NCBI RefSeq assembly: GCF_036013645.1 | Contig: NZ_CP107869.1 | Span: forward strand, 372,001-436,000 | Origin: Streptomyces sp. NBC_00490 | GTDB lineage: Bacteria; Actinomycetota; Actinomycetes; Streptomycetales; Streptomycetaceae | Direction of reading: 5' to 3' | Length of the DNA stretch: 64,000 nt | Part shown: positions 26,008 to 33,603 of the stretch, piece by piece | Numbering within the stretch: the first letter of the stretch is position 1 | How the letters are laid out: every line of letters starts with the position of its first letter | Notes under the pieces: model-generated | The model's input: the letters and a program-made list of their open reading frames with translations, nothing else | Told to the model about the DNA's origin: nothing | The model's database searches: none | Translations under genes and position numbers: made by a program

Positions 26008-27375
26008 TCAGGGGTTGCGCACGGTGAGTCCTGCCTTCTCAGCCGCGTCGAAGGAGTCGTCCACGGCGACGACGGCACGGCCGGCGGCGTCGAGCAAGGA
26101 GGCGGCGATGGCGGCGCGCATGCCGCCCGCGCAGTGCACCCACACCTCACCGGCGGGGACCTCTTCGATGCGGCGGTGCAGGGCGTGAAGCGGGATGTGG
26201 ACCGAGCCCTCGACATGCCCGCCGGCCCGCTCAGAATCCCGCCGGACGTCCAGGACGACGACGCCCTCTGCCGGGAGCCGACCGGCGAGGTCGGCAAAGG
26301 TCGCGCGGCGGAAGGCGGCCGGTACGGCGCCCTCGGGCACCCAGTCCTTCGGCCCGCCGGTCACCGCGGCGGCCGGACGGTCGATGCCCACCCGGACCAG
26401 CTCGCGCTGAGCGGCGGCCAGTTGGCCGGGCGACTCGGCGAGCAGCGTGAGCGGCTTACCCCACGGAATCAGCCAGGCCAGATAGGTGGCGAGCTGGCCT
26501 TCGGCCTCGAAGTTGAAGGAGCCGGAGACGTGCCCGGCGGCGAAGGCGACACGGTTGCGCAGGTCGACCACCCACTCCCCCGCGGCCAGCCGGGCGGCGA
26601 TCTCCTCGGCGTCCGCGAGGACGGGCGGGGTCAGATCGACGGGCTTCGGGCCGGCGGCGTTGGCAGGGCCCATGTGCGTGTAGTAGGCGGGGATGTCGTC
26701 CAGGCCGGCCAGGAGGTCGGCGACGAAGTCGTCCACGTCCCGGGTGAGGGCCTCATTGGAGGCTTTCTCCTTGCCGATGGTCGTGTCGCTGCCCTCTGTC
26801 TGAGCGGAGGAGCAGAAGCTGCCGAAGCCGTGTGTGGGCAACACCGCCGTCTCCTGGGGCAGTTCGGCGGCCAGCCGGTGCGCGGAGGCGTGCTGGGCCC
26901 GTGCGAGGTGCTCGGTCAGCCGCGGTTCGACGAGGTCGGGGCGGCCGACGGTGCCGATGAGCAGCGAACCGCCGGTGAACACTGCGACCGCCGTGCCGTT
27001 CTCCTCCAGTGCGTAAGAGGTGTGGTGCGGGGTGTGACCGGGTGTGGCCAGGGCACGCAAGGTCAGCCCGGCGTCGGCGTCGACCTCCGCGCGGTCGCCG
27101 TCGTGCACCGGTACGCGCTCGAATGAGACTCGCGCGCCGGCGGGGACGAGATACGCGGCGCCGACGACCCGCGCAAGCTCCAGCCCGCCGGTGACGTAGT
27201 CGTTGTGGATGTGCGTCTCGACGACATGGGATATCCGCACCCCGCGCCGGGCGGCCGCCGCGATCACCTGGTCGACGTCGCGGGGCGGGTCGACCGCCAC
27301 TGCCGTTTGCCCGCCGCCCGCGAGATAGCTCCGGTTTCCGAGACCCGGCACCTCGATCGTGTCGACGAAGAACAC
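26008..27375 (-). CDS. cstB: CstB-like persulfide dioxygenase-rhodanese fusion
   Basis: 455 aa; GTG start with GGGAG at 6-nt spacing. Domain 1 (about 1-235) is a metallo-beta-lactamase fold with ETHIHNDYVTGG, ATPGHTPHH and FTGGSLLIGTVGRPDL, the iron-binding set of persulfide dioxygenases. Domain 2 is a rhodanese-like domain with no catalytic Cys (LTLLAESPGQ). Domain 3 is an active rhodanese with VHCAGGMRAA. This active-inactive-active order is that of CstB, which oxidises low-molecular-weight persulfides and yields thiosulfate. Two CstR-type operators lie directly upstream. Confidence 0.92.
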   Translation of the reverse strand: MFFVDTIEVPGLGNRSYLAGGGQTAVAVDPPRDVDQVIAAAARRGVRISHVVETHIHNDYVTGGLELARVVGAAYLVPAGARVSFERVPVHDGDRAEVDADAGLTLRALATPGHTPHHTSYALEENGTAVAVFTGGSLLIGTVGRPDLVEPRLTEHLARAQHASAHRLAAELPQETAVLPTHGFGSFCSSAQTEGSDTTIGKEKASNEALTRDVDDFVADLLAGLDDIPAYYTHMGPANAAGPKPVDLTPPVLADAEEIAARLAAGEWVVDLRNRVAFAAGHVSGSFNFEAEGQLATYLAWLIPWGKPLTLLAESPGQLAAAQRELVRVGIDRPAAAVTGGPKDWVPEGAVPAAFRRATFADLAGRLPAEGVVVLDVRRDSERAGGHVEGSVHIPLHALHRRIEEVPAGEVWVHCAGGMRAAIAASLLDAAGRAVVAVDDSFDAAEKAGLTVRNP

Positions 27376-27400
27376 GAGGTACTCCCTTCCAGTGAAGAAT

Positions 27401-27414
27401 TACCCCTGGGGGTA
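27401..27414. promoter_or_regulatory. CstR-type operator, CstB-proximal copy
   Basis: TACCCCTGGGGGTA, 26 bp upstream of the CstB-like start codon. It is the first of two copies in this divergent region (centre spacing 35 bp). Its closeness to the start suggests it overlaps the leftward promoter. Confidence 0.75.
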
Positions 27415-27435
27415 TGCGTTCGACGGTAACATGAG

Positions 27436-27449
27436 TACCCCCGGGGGTA
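27436..27449. promoter_or_regulatory. CstR-type operator, DUF302-proximal copy
   Basis: TACCCCCGGGGGTA, a perfect palindrome 46 bp upstream of the DUF302 gene. Same family as 24318 and 27401. Confidence 0.75.
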
Positions 27450-27494
27450 TTTTCAAGGACGAGGAAAGCCCGCAGGAACGAGAAAGGCCACACC

Positions 27495-27899
27495 ATGCGC
27501 TACGACCGCACCGTGCACCTCGACACCGACTTCGCCATCACCGTGGACCGGGTCCGCGAAGCCCTCGTCGAGCAGGGCTTCGGCATCCTCACCGAGATCG
27601 ACGTCACCGCCACGCTCAAGGCGAAGCTCGATCACGACATGGAGGACTACGTGATCCTGGGCGCCTGCAACCCGACCCTGGCCCACCGCGCCCTGGAAGT
27701 GGACCGCTCCATCGGCCTGCTGCTGCCGTGCAACGTGGTCGTCCGCTCCGACGGCGCCGGCACCGTCGTACAGGCCCTGGCACCGAACACGATGGTCGCC
27801 CTCACCGAACTCGACGCCCTCCGTCCGGTCGCCGAAGAGGCCACCCAGCGCCTCGACGCCGCCCTGACCTCCCTCACCACGACGGACGTGACCACCTGA
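27495..27899 (+). CDS. DUF302 protein
   Basis: 134 aa, soluble. Matches the DUF302 layout: an N-terminal strand-helix (FAITVDRVREALVEQGFGIL), TEIDVTATLKAKL, the conserved ILGACNPTLAHRAL (with the family Cys), then LLLPCNVVVR and a helical end. Its function is not established; members often accompany sulfur or persulfide stress genes. Divergent from the CstB-like gene, sharing the two operators, so it is probably induced with the rest of the module. Confidence 0.88.
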   Translation: MRYDRTVHLDTDFAITVDRVREALVEQGFGILTEIDVTATLKAKLDHDMEDYVILGACNPTLAHRALEVDRSIGLLLPCNVVVRSDGAGTVVQALAPNTMVALTELDALRPVAEEATQRLDAALTSLTTTDVTT

Positions 27900-28149
27900 C
27901 CTCAGAGCCCGTGCCTGCCGCCGGATGCGGGCAGCCGGCCCGACGCCCACGAACCCCATGGACACGAGCTCCCGCTGGACTGACCCGCGTGCGACGCGTC
28001 AGTGCACAGCCGCACGACGCGCTCGGCGACCGGCTGTGCGGTCCCAGCCGGAGCGGCAGCAGAGCAGTCCCCGGCGTCCACGGCCCTCACGTTCCGCGCA
28101 CCGAACGGCGCTGACTCCATCCACACCAGCCGAGCCCATCACAAGGCTG

Positions 28150-28290
28150 GGGCCGGTCACGGCACCCGCGAGGTAGTTGCGGCCACGGAGAACGCCTGGC
28201 CGCCCGCGATGACCGCCAAAGGGCCTGGAAGTCCGGATACACGAGCATGCCGAGGACTGCCCCGACGAGAGAAGACGACCGACGCACCGT
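28150..28290 (-). pseudogene. DUF2892 membrane-segment remnant
   Basis: The minus strand gives SSLVGAVLGMLVYPDFQAL in one frame and then LAVIAGGQAFSVAATTS in another. Together they mirror the intact DUF2892 end at 23663 (LLGLLVHPAFQLLAVGVAGG and onward). One frameshift and the loss of both ends mark it as a dead copy. The surrounding 27900-28353 holds no other gene. Confidence 0.6.
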
Positions 28291-28295
28291 GGGTG

Positions 28296-28332
28296 CGAAG
28301 GGGCCGTGGCGCGTAACCGAGCGGCCCCTTCG
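28296..28332. terminator. Hairpin downstream of the SPFH gene
   Basis: CGAAGGGGCCG and CGGCCCCTTCG form an 11-bp perfect stem with a 15-nt loop, 22 bp past the SPFH stop. Likely transcription terminator. Confidence 0.65.
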
Positions 28333-28353
28333 AACAGGTCCGGTGTACGACGC

Positions 28354-29205
28354 TCACGCGGACCCGGGCACGCCGTTCGGCACAGGGCTGGGGATCGTCG
28401 TGGCGAGATCGGCGGGCAGCGCCGGTGCGGCGGCCGCCGCCGTCTCCCGGGCCAGGAAGGTGCCGAGTTCGCCGATCGTACTCATCAGCGGTGCGGGGAA
28501 GACCACCGTGCTGTTCTTGTCGACAGCGATCTCCACCAGGCTCTGCAGATTACGCAGTTGCAGGGCCAGCGGGTGGGCCATCATCGTGTCCGAGGCGTCC
28601 CCGAGCGCGGCGGCGGCCAGCGACTCGCCCTCCGCGTTGATGATCTTCGCTCGCTTCTCCCGCTCGGCCTCGGCCTGGCGGGCCATGGCGCGCTTCATGC
28701 TGTCGGGCAACTGGATGTCCTTGAGCTCGACCAGCGTGACCTCCACGCCCCATTCGACGGTGCTGACGTCTAGGGTCTCGCGGATGCCCAGGTTGATGCG
28801 GTCGGTCTCGGAGAGCGTCTCGTCAAGGGTGTGCTGGCCGACGACCTTGCGCAGTGTGGTCTGGGCGATCTGGTTGATCGCCGCATGGACGTTCTCGATG
28901 GCGATGACCGACTTCACCGCGTCGGTCACCCGGAAATAGGCGACCGCGGACACGTCCACGCTCACGTTGTCCCGGGTGATGATGCCCTGGGACTGGATGG
29001 GCATGGTGACGATCCGCAGTGACACCCGGTGCAGGACGTCGACGAACGGGATGATGAAGCGCAGCCCTGGATCCCGGGTTCCCTTCAGCCGTCCGAAGCG
29101 GAACAGCACTCCTCGCTCGTACTGCTTGACGATTTTCACGGCCATCGCAAGTGTCACGACGGCAAGAACACCGACGATGACCAGAAGGAAGATCAGTGCT
29201 TCCAT
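28354..29205 (-). CDS. SPFH/stomatin-like membrane protein
   Basis: 283 aa. ATG 29205 has GAGGAG at 6-nt spacing. One N-terminal helix (FLLVIVGVLAVVTLAMAVKI) is followed by the SPFH domain: YERGVLFRFGRLKGTRDPGL, the central DNVSVDVSAVAYFRVTDAV and IAQTTLRKVVGQHTLDETL, then a coiled coil (MARQAEAEREKRAKIINAEG) and an Ala/Pro-rich tail. Stomatin-like proteins form ring oligomers that organise membranes and regulate proteases. No NfeD partner is adjacent. A DosR-like box lies about 220 bp upstream. Confidence 0.93.
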   Translation of the reverse strand: MEALIFLLVIVGVLAVVTLAMAVKIVKQYERGVLFRFGRLKGTRDPGLRFIIPFVDVLHRVSLRIVTMPIQSQGIITRDNVSVDVSAVAYFRVTDAVKSVIAIENVHAAINQIAQTTLRKVVGQHTLDETLSETDRINLGIRETLDVSTVEWGVEVTLVELKDIQLPDSMKRAMARQAEAEREKRAKIINAEGESLAAAALGDASDTMMAHPLALQLRNLQSLVEIAVDKNSTVVFPAPLMSTIGELGTFLARETAAAAAPALPADLATTIPSPVPNGVPGSA

Positions 29206-29422
29206 GTGCTGCTCCTCAGGATGAGAACCACGCCGGTCTCGCGCGAGGTCCCGGGGCGGGGGATGAACACGGCGGCGCGCGATCCACCGGGCACCGGCAC
29301 GCTCTCCATGTGCTCGGACCGTCGTAAGAGCCGCGCCGCCGCATGAGCGGGGCACGGAAACGCGATGCGGACCGTGGGCCCGCCGTGTCTCCAGCATCGC
29401 TTGCCGCGCACGTCCGCCGCTT

Positions 29423-29437
29423 GGGCCGAACGGTCCC
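29423..29437. promoter_or_regulatory. DosR/OsdR-like box (15-bp form)
   Basis: GGGCCGAACGGTCCC fits GGGNC-N5-GNCCC. It lies 218 bp upstream of the SPFH gene and overlaps no intact gene. It is the leftmost member of the box series seen across 41-61 kb. Confidence 0.45.
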
Positions 29438-29466
29438 CTACGTGCCGGGATATACCCGCGGACGGC

Positions 29467-29703
29467 TCAGCCGTTGTCGGCGAGAAGAGGGACGGTCCAC
29501 TCCAGAGTGGTACCGGTGGGACGGTGTGGAACGAGGGTGAGGGTGCCGCCGAGGTCCGCCAGGGCGAGCCCGGCGGCCAGCAGGTAGCGGATGTTGCGGA
29601 CCCGCACCAGGGCCCGCTCGTCATAGACGCGGTAGCCGTTCACAGCACGCTCCGAGGAGATCAGCCCGGCCTGCTCATAGCGCTGCAGCGCACGAGCGGT
29701 CGC
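29467..29703 (-). pseudogene. Chimeric remnant: MerR DNA-binding fragment joined to a histidine-kinase tail
   Basis: One open minus-strand frame reads ARALQRYEQAGLISSERAVN, then GYRVYDERALVRVRNIRYLL, typical MerR winged-helix text. It continues without a stop into ADLGGTLTLVPHRPTGTTLE then WTVPL, typical of the C-terminal end of an HATPase kinase. There is no start codon or first MerR helix. It looks like a deletion joining two genes. Confidence 0.6.
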
Positions 29704-29708
29704 CCTAT

Positions 29709-29728
29709 AATTGAAGAGTTCTTCAATT
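29709..29728. promoter_or_regulatory. ArsR-type operator palindrome
   Basis: AATTGAAGAGTTCTTCAATT, a perfect 9-bp inverted repeat with a 2-bp centre. AT-rich palindromes of this kind are typical operators of ArsR/SmtB repressors. It is 47 bp upstream of the small gene that opens the ArsR operon, so autorepression is likely. Confidence 0.7.
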
Positions 29729-29774
29729 CGTAAGTTGCGGTGGTCAACAGGTGATCCACGGTACGGAGGCTGGG

Positions 29775-29957
29775 GTGGGCGCAGCTATCGAGGCATTGCT
29801 GGAGCGGGTCCAGGCGGCCCGAGCCGGGCTCGCGGCCGCGGTGGCAGCCCAGGACCCGTATGAGGTTGCGGCGGCGCAGGACGAGCTGGACGACGCGGTG
29901 CGGTTCGCCCGCCGGCATGGGCTCGACGTCGACGTGGACCAGTCGGACAAGGGGTGA
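29775..29957 (+). CDS. Small helical protein preceding ArsR
   Basis: 60 aa from GTG 29775, chosen because GGAGG ends 5 nt upstream; a GTG at 29751 is the alternative. Sequence is Ala/Glu-rich and probably two helices (AAIEALLERVQAARAGLAAA, QDPYEVAAAQDELDDAVRFA). No known family. Its stop overlaps the ArsR start (GTGA), so it is co-translated and part of the autoregulated operon. Confidence 0.6.
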   Translation: MGAAIEALLERVQAARAGLAAAVAAQDPYEVAAAQDELDDAVRFARRHGLDVDVDQSDKG

Positions 29958-30301
29958 ACGGCATGCCGGTTCCGCTGTACCAGGCGAAGGCGGACTTCTT
30001 CCGTATGCTCGGCCATCCGGTGCGGATAAGGGTGCTGGAGCTGCTGCAGGATGGGCCGAAGCCGGTGCGTGACCTTCTGGCCGCCATCGAGGTCGAGGCA
30101 TCGAACCTGTCGCAGCAGCTGGCGGTATTGCGCCGCTCCGGCATCGTGACCGCCACCCGCAGCGGCTCGACCGTGGTGTACGAACTGGCGGGCGGGGATG
30201 TGGCTGAGCTGCTGGCAGCGGCGCGCCGGATCCTGTCCGTACTGCTGACGGGCCGCCAGGAACTGCTGGACGAGCTGCGGGCAGCGCAGCCGGTGCGGTG
30301 A
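29954..30301 (+). CDS. ArsR-family HTH repressor (copy 1)
   Basis: 115 aa (GTG 29954; an ATG at 29963 is possible). Winged HTH: LYQAKADFFRMLGHPVRIRV, LLQDGPKPVRDLLAAIEVEA, NLSQQLAVLRRSGIVTATRS, then a dimerisation helix. No Cys cluster typical of metal sensors is present. Two closely similar paralogues lie at 31379 and 35330, each with its own AT-rich palindrome. Downstream HATPase start overlaps this stop, so the regulator and an anti-sigma-like kinase are coupled. Confidence 0.9.
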   Translation: MNGMPVPLYQAKADFFRMLGHPVRIRVLELLQDGPKPVRDLLAAIEVEASNLSQQLAVLRRSGIVTATRSGSTVVYELAGGDVAELLAAARRILSVLLTGRQELLDELRAAQPVR

Positions 30302-30780
30302 TGGGCGGGCGTTCCTTCCGGCCGCCGTGGCGCCGGGGTCGGCCCGCTGCGGACATGGGGAATGTGCCGTCGCCGGTTCAGGGCCACGTCGTCTCGGTAG
30401 CGGTGGGGCGGGACGCGGTGCGGCAAGCCCGGGAGGCGGTGGCCGCACGCTTCGGTGAGGTCGGCGTCGCGCCTGGCTCCGCGTTCGCCGACGCGGTGCA
30501 GCTGGTGGTCAGCGAACTGGTCGTGAACGTGCTCCGGCACGCGCCGCGGTCCCCGGTCGACGTCGTGGGCATGACCGTCGGGGCGGGCCAAGTGGTCGTC
30601 AGTGTCGCCGACGCCGAGCCACGCCTGCCCAACCTGGCGCCGGATGCCATGAGGGCGGGACTGCAGCTGGTGGCCGAGCCGGCTGCGCAGTACGACGGTG
30701 ACATCGACGCGGAACCGGCTCGCGACCATGACAGCAAGGTGGTCCTCGTCCGGTTCCGCATGCCGTCGCAGGCCACGTGA
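30298..30780 (+). CDS. HATPase of the RsbW/SpoIIAB-like serine-kinase family
   Basis: 160 aa (GTG 30298 or ATG 30301, overlapping the ArsR stop). The N-box VQLVVSELVVNVLRHAPRSP and SVADAEPRLP fit the HATPase_c_2 group of Streptomyces regulatory kinases that bind sigma factors or antagonists; the C-terminal strand is KVVLVRFRMP. Probably acts with STAS and SpoIIE-type proteins in this block, though the target is unknown. Confidence 0.85.
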   Translation: MMGGRSFRPPWRRGRPAADMGNVPSPVQGHVVSVAVGRDAVRQAREAVAARFGEVGVAPGSAFADAVQLVVSELVVNVLRHAPRSPVDVVGMTVGAGQVVVSVADAEPRLPNLAPDAMRAGLQLVAEPAAQYDGDIDAEPARDHDSKVVLVRFRMPSQAT

Positions 30781-30811
30781 ACGCGGAGACACAGGACAAG
30801 GAGTCGGCATC

Positions 30812-30997
30812 GTGAGTGATGAAGCAGGTACGGCCGAACAGCCGGAGAACACAGGACACAAGGACAAACGCAAGGACCGCGAGTGGCAGATCGAGCGTGG
30901 TGTCGCGATCCGGGCCGGCTTCTACATCTTCGGCACCCATCTGTTCGCCGGGTTCGTATGGCTGCTCTTCTACCTGGGCGAGCACGCGCAGAAGTAG
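30812..30997 (+). CDS. DUF6126 small membrane protein
   Basis: 61 aa. GTG 30812 with AAGGAG upstream. Charged N-terminus (KDKRKDREWQIERGVAIRAG) then one membrane helix FYIFGTHLFAGFVWLLFYLG. I recognise the DUF6126 pattern widespread in Streptomyces; function unknown. Last gene of the small-protein/ArsR/HATPase operon. Confidence 0.85.
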   Translation: MSDEAGTAEQPENTGHKDKRKDREWQIERGVAIRAGFYIFGTHLFAGFVWLLFYLGEHAQK

Positions 30998-31378
30998 TTG
31001 GGCACAGAGGTTCCATGCTCCCCTGCCCCTGGCCCCAGCGGCCTCCTCGTCGGTCGGCTCGAAGCCACATTGCGCGATCTCGCTCTCGCAGCCGGTGCAG
31101 GGTGTGCACGTGGCGACTTGTACCGAGTCGCCGAACCGCTGGGCCGCCTGCGGCTGCTCGCCCTCCGGTTTGGCCGGGGCAGGTTCGGTCATCGGCACGG
31201 TGTCGCAGGCCCCGCGCAGTCGGCCCATGCCCCTTCCGTGGCGTGACACCTCGTCCGCAGGCGTCCAGCACGCCATCGAGCGACCGGAGTTGCGGTACTC
31301 GGGGCGGAGGCGGCCGCCCGGCACCGGGAGCTCTGTCAACCGCCGGGCCACGAATCGGCCGTTGATCGTGGGCCGTCG
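30998..31378. other. Gene-free gap
   Basis: About 380 bp between the convergent DUF6126 and ArsR genes. The minus strand has a Cys-containing frame (TCTPCTGCESEIAQCGFEP) but no start signal or family match, so no gene is called. Confidence 0.45.
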
Positions 31379-31729
31379 TTACGACGACGGCCTTCCCTGC
31401 GGCTGGGCGGCCTGCAGATCGGCGAGCAGTTCGGCCTGGCCGGCGAGTACGCCAGAGAGGATGGTGCGGGCGACGCGGAGCAGTTCGGCGATGTGTGGGC
31501 TGGTTAGTGAGTAGTACACGGCCGAGCCCTCCTTACGGGTCACCACCAGGTTCGCCCGTCGCAACACCGCGAGCTGCTGGGACAGATGGGCCGCCTCGAT
31601 CCCGACCTCTGGCAGCATCTCCGCGACCGCATGCTCGCGCTCGCTCAGCAATTCCAGGACCCGGATGCGCGCGGGGTGGCCGAGGGTTTTGAAAAACTCA
31701 GCCTTCAGTTGGTACAGCGGCGTACTCAC
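31379..31729 (-). CDS. ArsR-family HTH repressor (copy 2)
   Basis: 116 aa from GTG 31729, which puts the conserved TPLYQLKAEFFKTLGHPARI at the N-terminus as in its paralogues; GGGGAC serves as ribosome binding site. HTH: LLSEREHAVAEMLPEVGIEA and HLSQQLAVLRRANLVVTRKE. No obvious metal-binding Cys. The palindrome at 31901-31916 lies 172 bp upstream, which leaves a long leader. It stands alone, converging on the DUF6126 operon. Confidence 0.9.
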   Translation of the reverse strand: MSTPLYQLKAEFFKTLGHPARIRVLELLSEREHAVAEMLPEVGIEAAHLSQQLAVLRRANLVVTRKEGSAVYYSLTSPHIAELLRVARTILSGVLAGQAELLADLQAAQPQGRPSS

Positions 31730-31900
31730 CGTGCCGTCCCCTCTCCGGCTGATCCATAGGGCCCTGCCGGCCCGTGCTCGGCACATCGCGTCCACCCACT
31801 CGTCAAACCCATGCGGACCATCCTCGCCTGCGGCGGCGGCCACGCCGAATTTGCGCGGGAGAACCGATCCGCCTGAAACCAGCGGTACCGATCTCAACAA

Positions 31901-31916
31901 TTGCTAATATTAGCAA
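31901..31916. promoter_or_regulatory. ArsR-type operator palindrome
   Basis: TTGCTAATATTAGCAA, a perfect 8+8 palindrome in GC-rich DNA, between the leftward ArsR copy 2 and a possible rightward zinc-ribbon gene starting 28 bp away. Similar in composition to the copies at 29709 and 35761. Confidence 0.7.
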
Positions 31917-31943
31917 CTCCATACGTGCGGTGAGCAGACTTGC

Positions 31944-32159
31944 ATGAGAGCCGTTCCACTGCGTGGCGGGTCCGTTGCCTGGTTGAAGTGCCCGGCCTGC
32001 CGCCTCAAATGCCGCCCCAGGGCCGTCGGCCCGGACGGACAGTGCCCGCAGTGCGGCGAGGCCCGGATGCTGAAGCTGTCTTTCGGTAGCCAGACGGTCA
32101 GGTCCGCGTCGGACAAGCGACCGGCATTGACCTCGACGCACAATTCCATGAAGGCGTAA
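31944..32159 (+). CDS. Possible small zinc-ribbon protein
   Basis: 71 aa with two paired Cys motifs (LKCPACRLKC and QCPQCGEA) spaced like a zinc ribbon, followed by a basic tail. Third-position GC is good after the first codons. There is no clear ribosome binding site, and the opposite strand also has an open frame (31910-32356), so the call is tentative. If real, it would be controlled by the adjacent ArsR-type palindrome. Confidence 0.35.
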   Translation: MRAVPLRGGSVAWLKCPACRLKCRPRAVGPDGQCPQCGEARMLKLSFGSQTVRSASDKRPALTSTHNSMKA

Positions 32160-32310
32160 GGCACCCACTGCCGGTCCGTCCGATCCGGCAGCGGGATGCG
32201 CTTCCAGTGGGGGCCTGCCGGAGCGAACCGCCTTGCCTCGGAGGCCGCCTGTCCAATCGACCCGGTGCGGGACAGCGACGGCGCCTTCGCCCCGGCTGGA
32301 CCCAGCGGAC

Positions 32311-32724
32311 TCACTCGCCGGCGTCGACCACGGATGGCCATCCAGGCGTGCGCCACTCGTTGCGGTCATCCGGTCGCTCGCCGTGGCGTGTGCTGTGGGC
32401 TGCGAGTGCGTGCGGCAGGTCGGCGTGGACGGGAATGGGCGGACTGCCCCGGTCGGAGACGGCGGTGCCGTCCGCGGGGATCGCGGCCAGTTCCAGGCTC
32501 CGTCCCGCTGCGGCGAGGTGTTGGGCAGCCTCGGTGATCGCCAGCCGCCCCTCGGTCGACCAGCCGCGCAGTCCGGTTAGATCGACGATGACCGGACCGC
32601 TCCCGCGTCCCACCACCCAGCCGACGGCACCACTGAAGCGGCGTACGGCATCCGGGCCCAGGAATCCGGCGACGGACAGGATGCCGAGGTCCTGCTCGAC
32701 GGTGTAGCGCCACTCGATGGTCAT
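32311..32724 (-). CDS. STAS-domain anti-sigma factor antagonist-like protein
   Basis: 137 aa. STAS fold: WRYTVEQDLGILSVAGFLGP, then GPVIVDLTGLRGWSTEGRLA, where the usual phosphorylatable Ser region is represented by GWSTEG, and AAAGRSLELAAIP. The C-terminal 30 residues are charged and probably disordered. Likely partner of an RsbW-like HATPase such as the gene 46 bp upstream in the same direction. Confidence 0.82.
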   Translation of the reverse strand: MTIEWRYTVEQDLGILSVAGFLGPDAVRRFSGAVGWVVGRGSGPVIVDLTGLRGWSTEGRLAITEAAQHLAAAGRSLELAAIPADGTAVSDRGSPPIPVHADLPHALAAHSTRHGERPDDRNEWRTPGWPSVVDAGE

Positions 32725-32770
32725 GGTCGTCAATGTCCTTCCACATGGGCCTGTCGGTTGGAGGGAGGGG

Positions 32771-33196
32771 TCACAGGGGGAGGGTGATCCAGATGCTCTT
32801 GCCCTTGCCGTCGGCATCACCCCTGACGACCGCGGTGCCGCCCAGGCCAAGGGTGAGTTCCATGACGGTGGCCAGACCGCCCCTTCCGGTGCCGGTGGCC
32901 GCGCCGTACAGCGGCGGCTGGTAGGGGTGGCGGTCATGCACGGCGAATGCGAGGCAGTCCTCGCTCGCCGCGAAGATGACCGTCATCTGCGGGGAGAGCG
33001 CCACAGCGTGCCGGATGCTGTTGGTGACCAACTCGCTCAGGATCAGCAGGGCCGGGCCGATGGCGGGATGGCGGGGGCTGATACCCCATTCCTTCAGGGC
33101 CAGCTCGGCGGTCTCCCGGGCGGTCCGGACCGCGGACGGCATCGCGGGCAGCGTCAGCACATGCCGGTAGGGCAGGGCCGCGAGGTGGGCGCTCAT
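32771..33196 (-). CDS. HATPase of the RsbW-like family (second copy)
   Basis: 141 aa. N-box PALLILSELVTNSIRHAVAL, glycine box TGTGRGGLATVMEL, final strand KGKSIWITLPL. The ATG shares one base with the stop of the PNPOx-like gene (TGATG), so it is translated with the ArsR-SulP-PNPOx operon. The usual D-x-G-x-G segment reads VHDRHPYQPP, as in many Streptomyces regulatory kinases. It should bind or phosphorylate a STAS protein or bind a sigma factor. Confidence 0.88.
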   Translation of the reverse strand: MSAHLAALPYRHVLTLPAMPSAVRTARETAELALKEWGISPRHPAIGPALLILSELVTNSIRHAVALSPQMTVIFAASEDCLAFAVHDRHPYQPPLYGAATGTGRGGLATVMELTLGLGGTAVVRGDADGKGKSIWITLPL

Positions 33197-33603
33197 CAGG
33201 CCTCCACGCGAACGAGACGAAATCCGCTCATCGTCGTGGGGTGCAGCCGCAGCAAGGTGTCGTGCGGGCCGTGACTCCAGCCGGCGAGCGTGCGCCGGTA
33301 GTATGCCGCCTCCTCCGGGTCGGTGATCACATCGACCGGCCCGGTGACGGTGACGCTCCAGCCGGTGCCGGCCACCGCGCGGATCTCGTCCACGTGGTAG
33401 GTCGCCGCAAGGGGGACCGCGGCTGCCGGGGCGGGCGTGCGCACGACCAGGCGGCCGTACTCCCATGTGTGCCGGCCGGGCCGGATGGTGGTCAGGTCCC
33501 GCCGGGCGTACACCAGACGTCCCAACGAGCTGCCCTCCAGCAACCAGAGGGCCTCGGCCCCGGAGACGTCGGCCATGCGCAGCGATGCAGGCGGGATACT
33601 CAT
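33196..33603 (-). CDS. PNPOx-like split-barrel flavin-binding protein (copy 1)
   Basis: 135 aa. Pyridoxamine-oxidase-like fold: ALWLLEGSSLGRLVYARRDL, then TYHVDEIRAVAGTGWSVTVTG and TMSGFRLVRVEA. Related to the protein at 48223 (same LGRLVYxR and WSVxVTG patterns). Such small proteins bind F420 or flavin, or sense; the cofactor is not predictable. ATG overlaps the SulP stop (ATGA). Confidence 0.85.
   Translation of the reverse strand: MSIPPASLRMADVSGAEALWLLEGSSLGRLVYARRDLTTIRPGRHTWEYGRLVVRTPAPAAAVPLAATYHVDEIRAVAGTGWSVTVTGPVDVITDPEEAAYYRRTLAGWSHGPHDTLLRLHPTTMSGFRLVRVEA

Noticed and set aside
28296..28332. DosR-like box from the GGGGCCG and CGGCCCC arms
   Set aside because: The arms are separated by a 15-nt loop and lie just past a stop codon, which fits a terminator better than a 14-15 bp operator.
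30980..31351. Cys-rich minus-strand frame (TCTPCTGCESEIAQCGF)
   Set aside because: It runs on as antisense to the DUF6126 gene, lacks a ribosome binding site, and matches nothing I recognise.
31910..32356. Minus-strand gene opposite the zinc-ribbon candidate
   Set aside because: It contains plausible text (PYAFMELCVEVNAGRLSDAD), but no start signal and no family match, and it runs across an ArsR-type palindrome; neither strand is certain.
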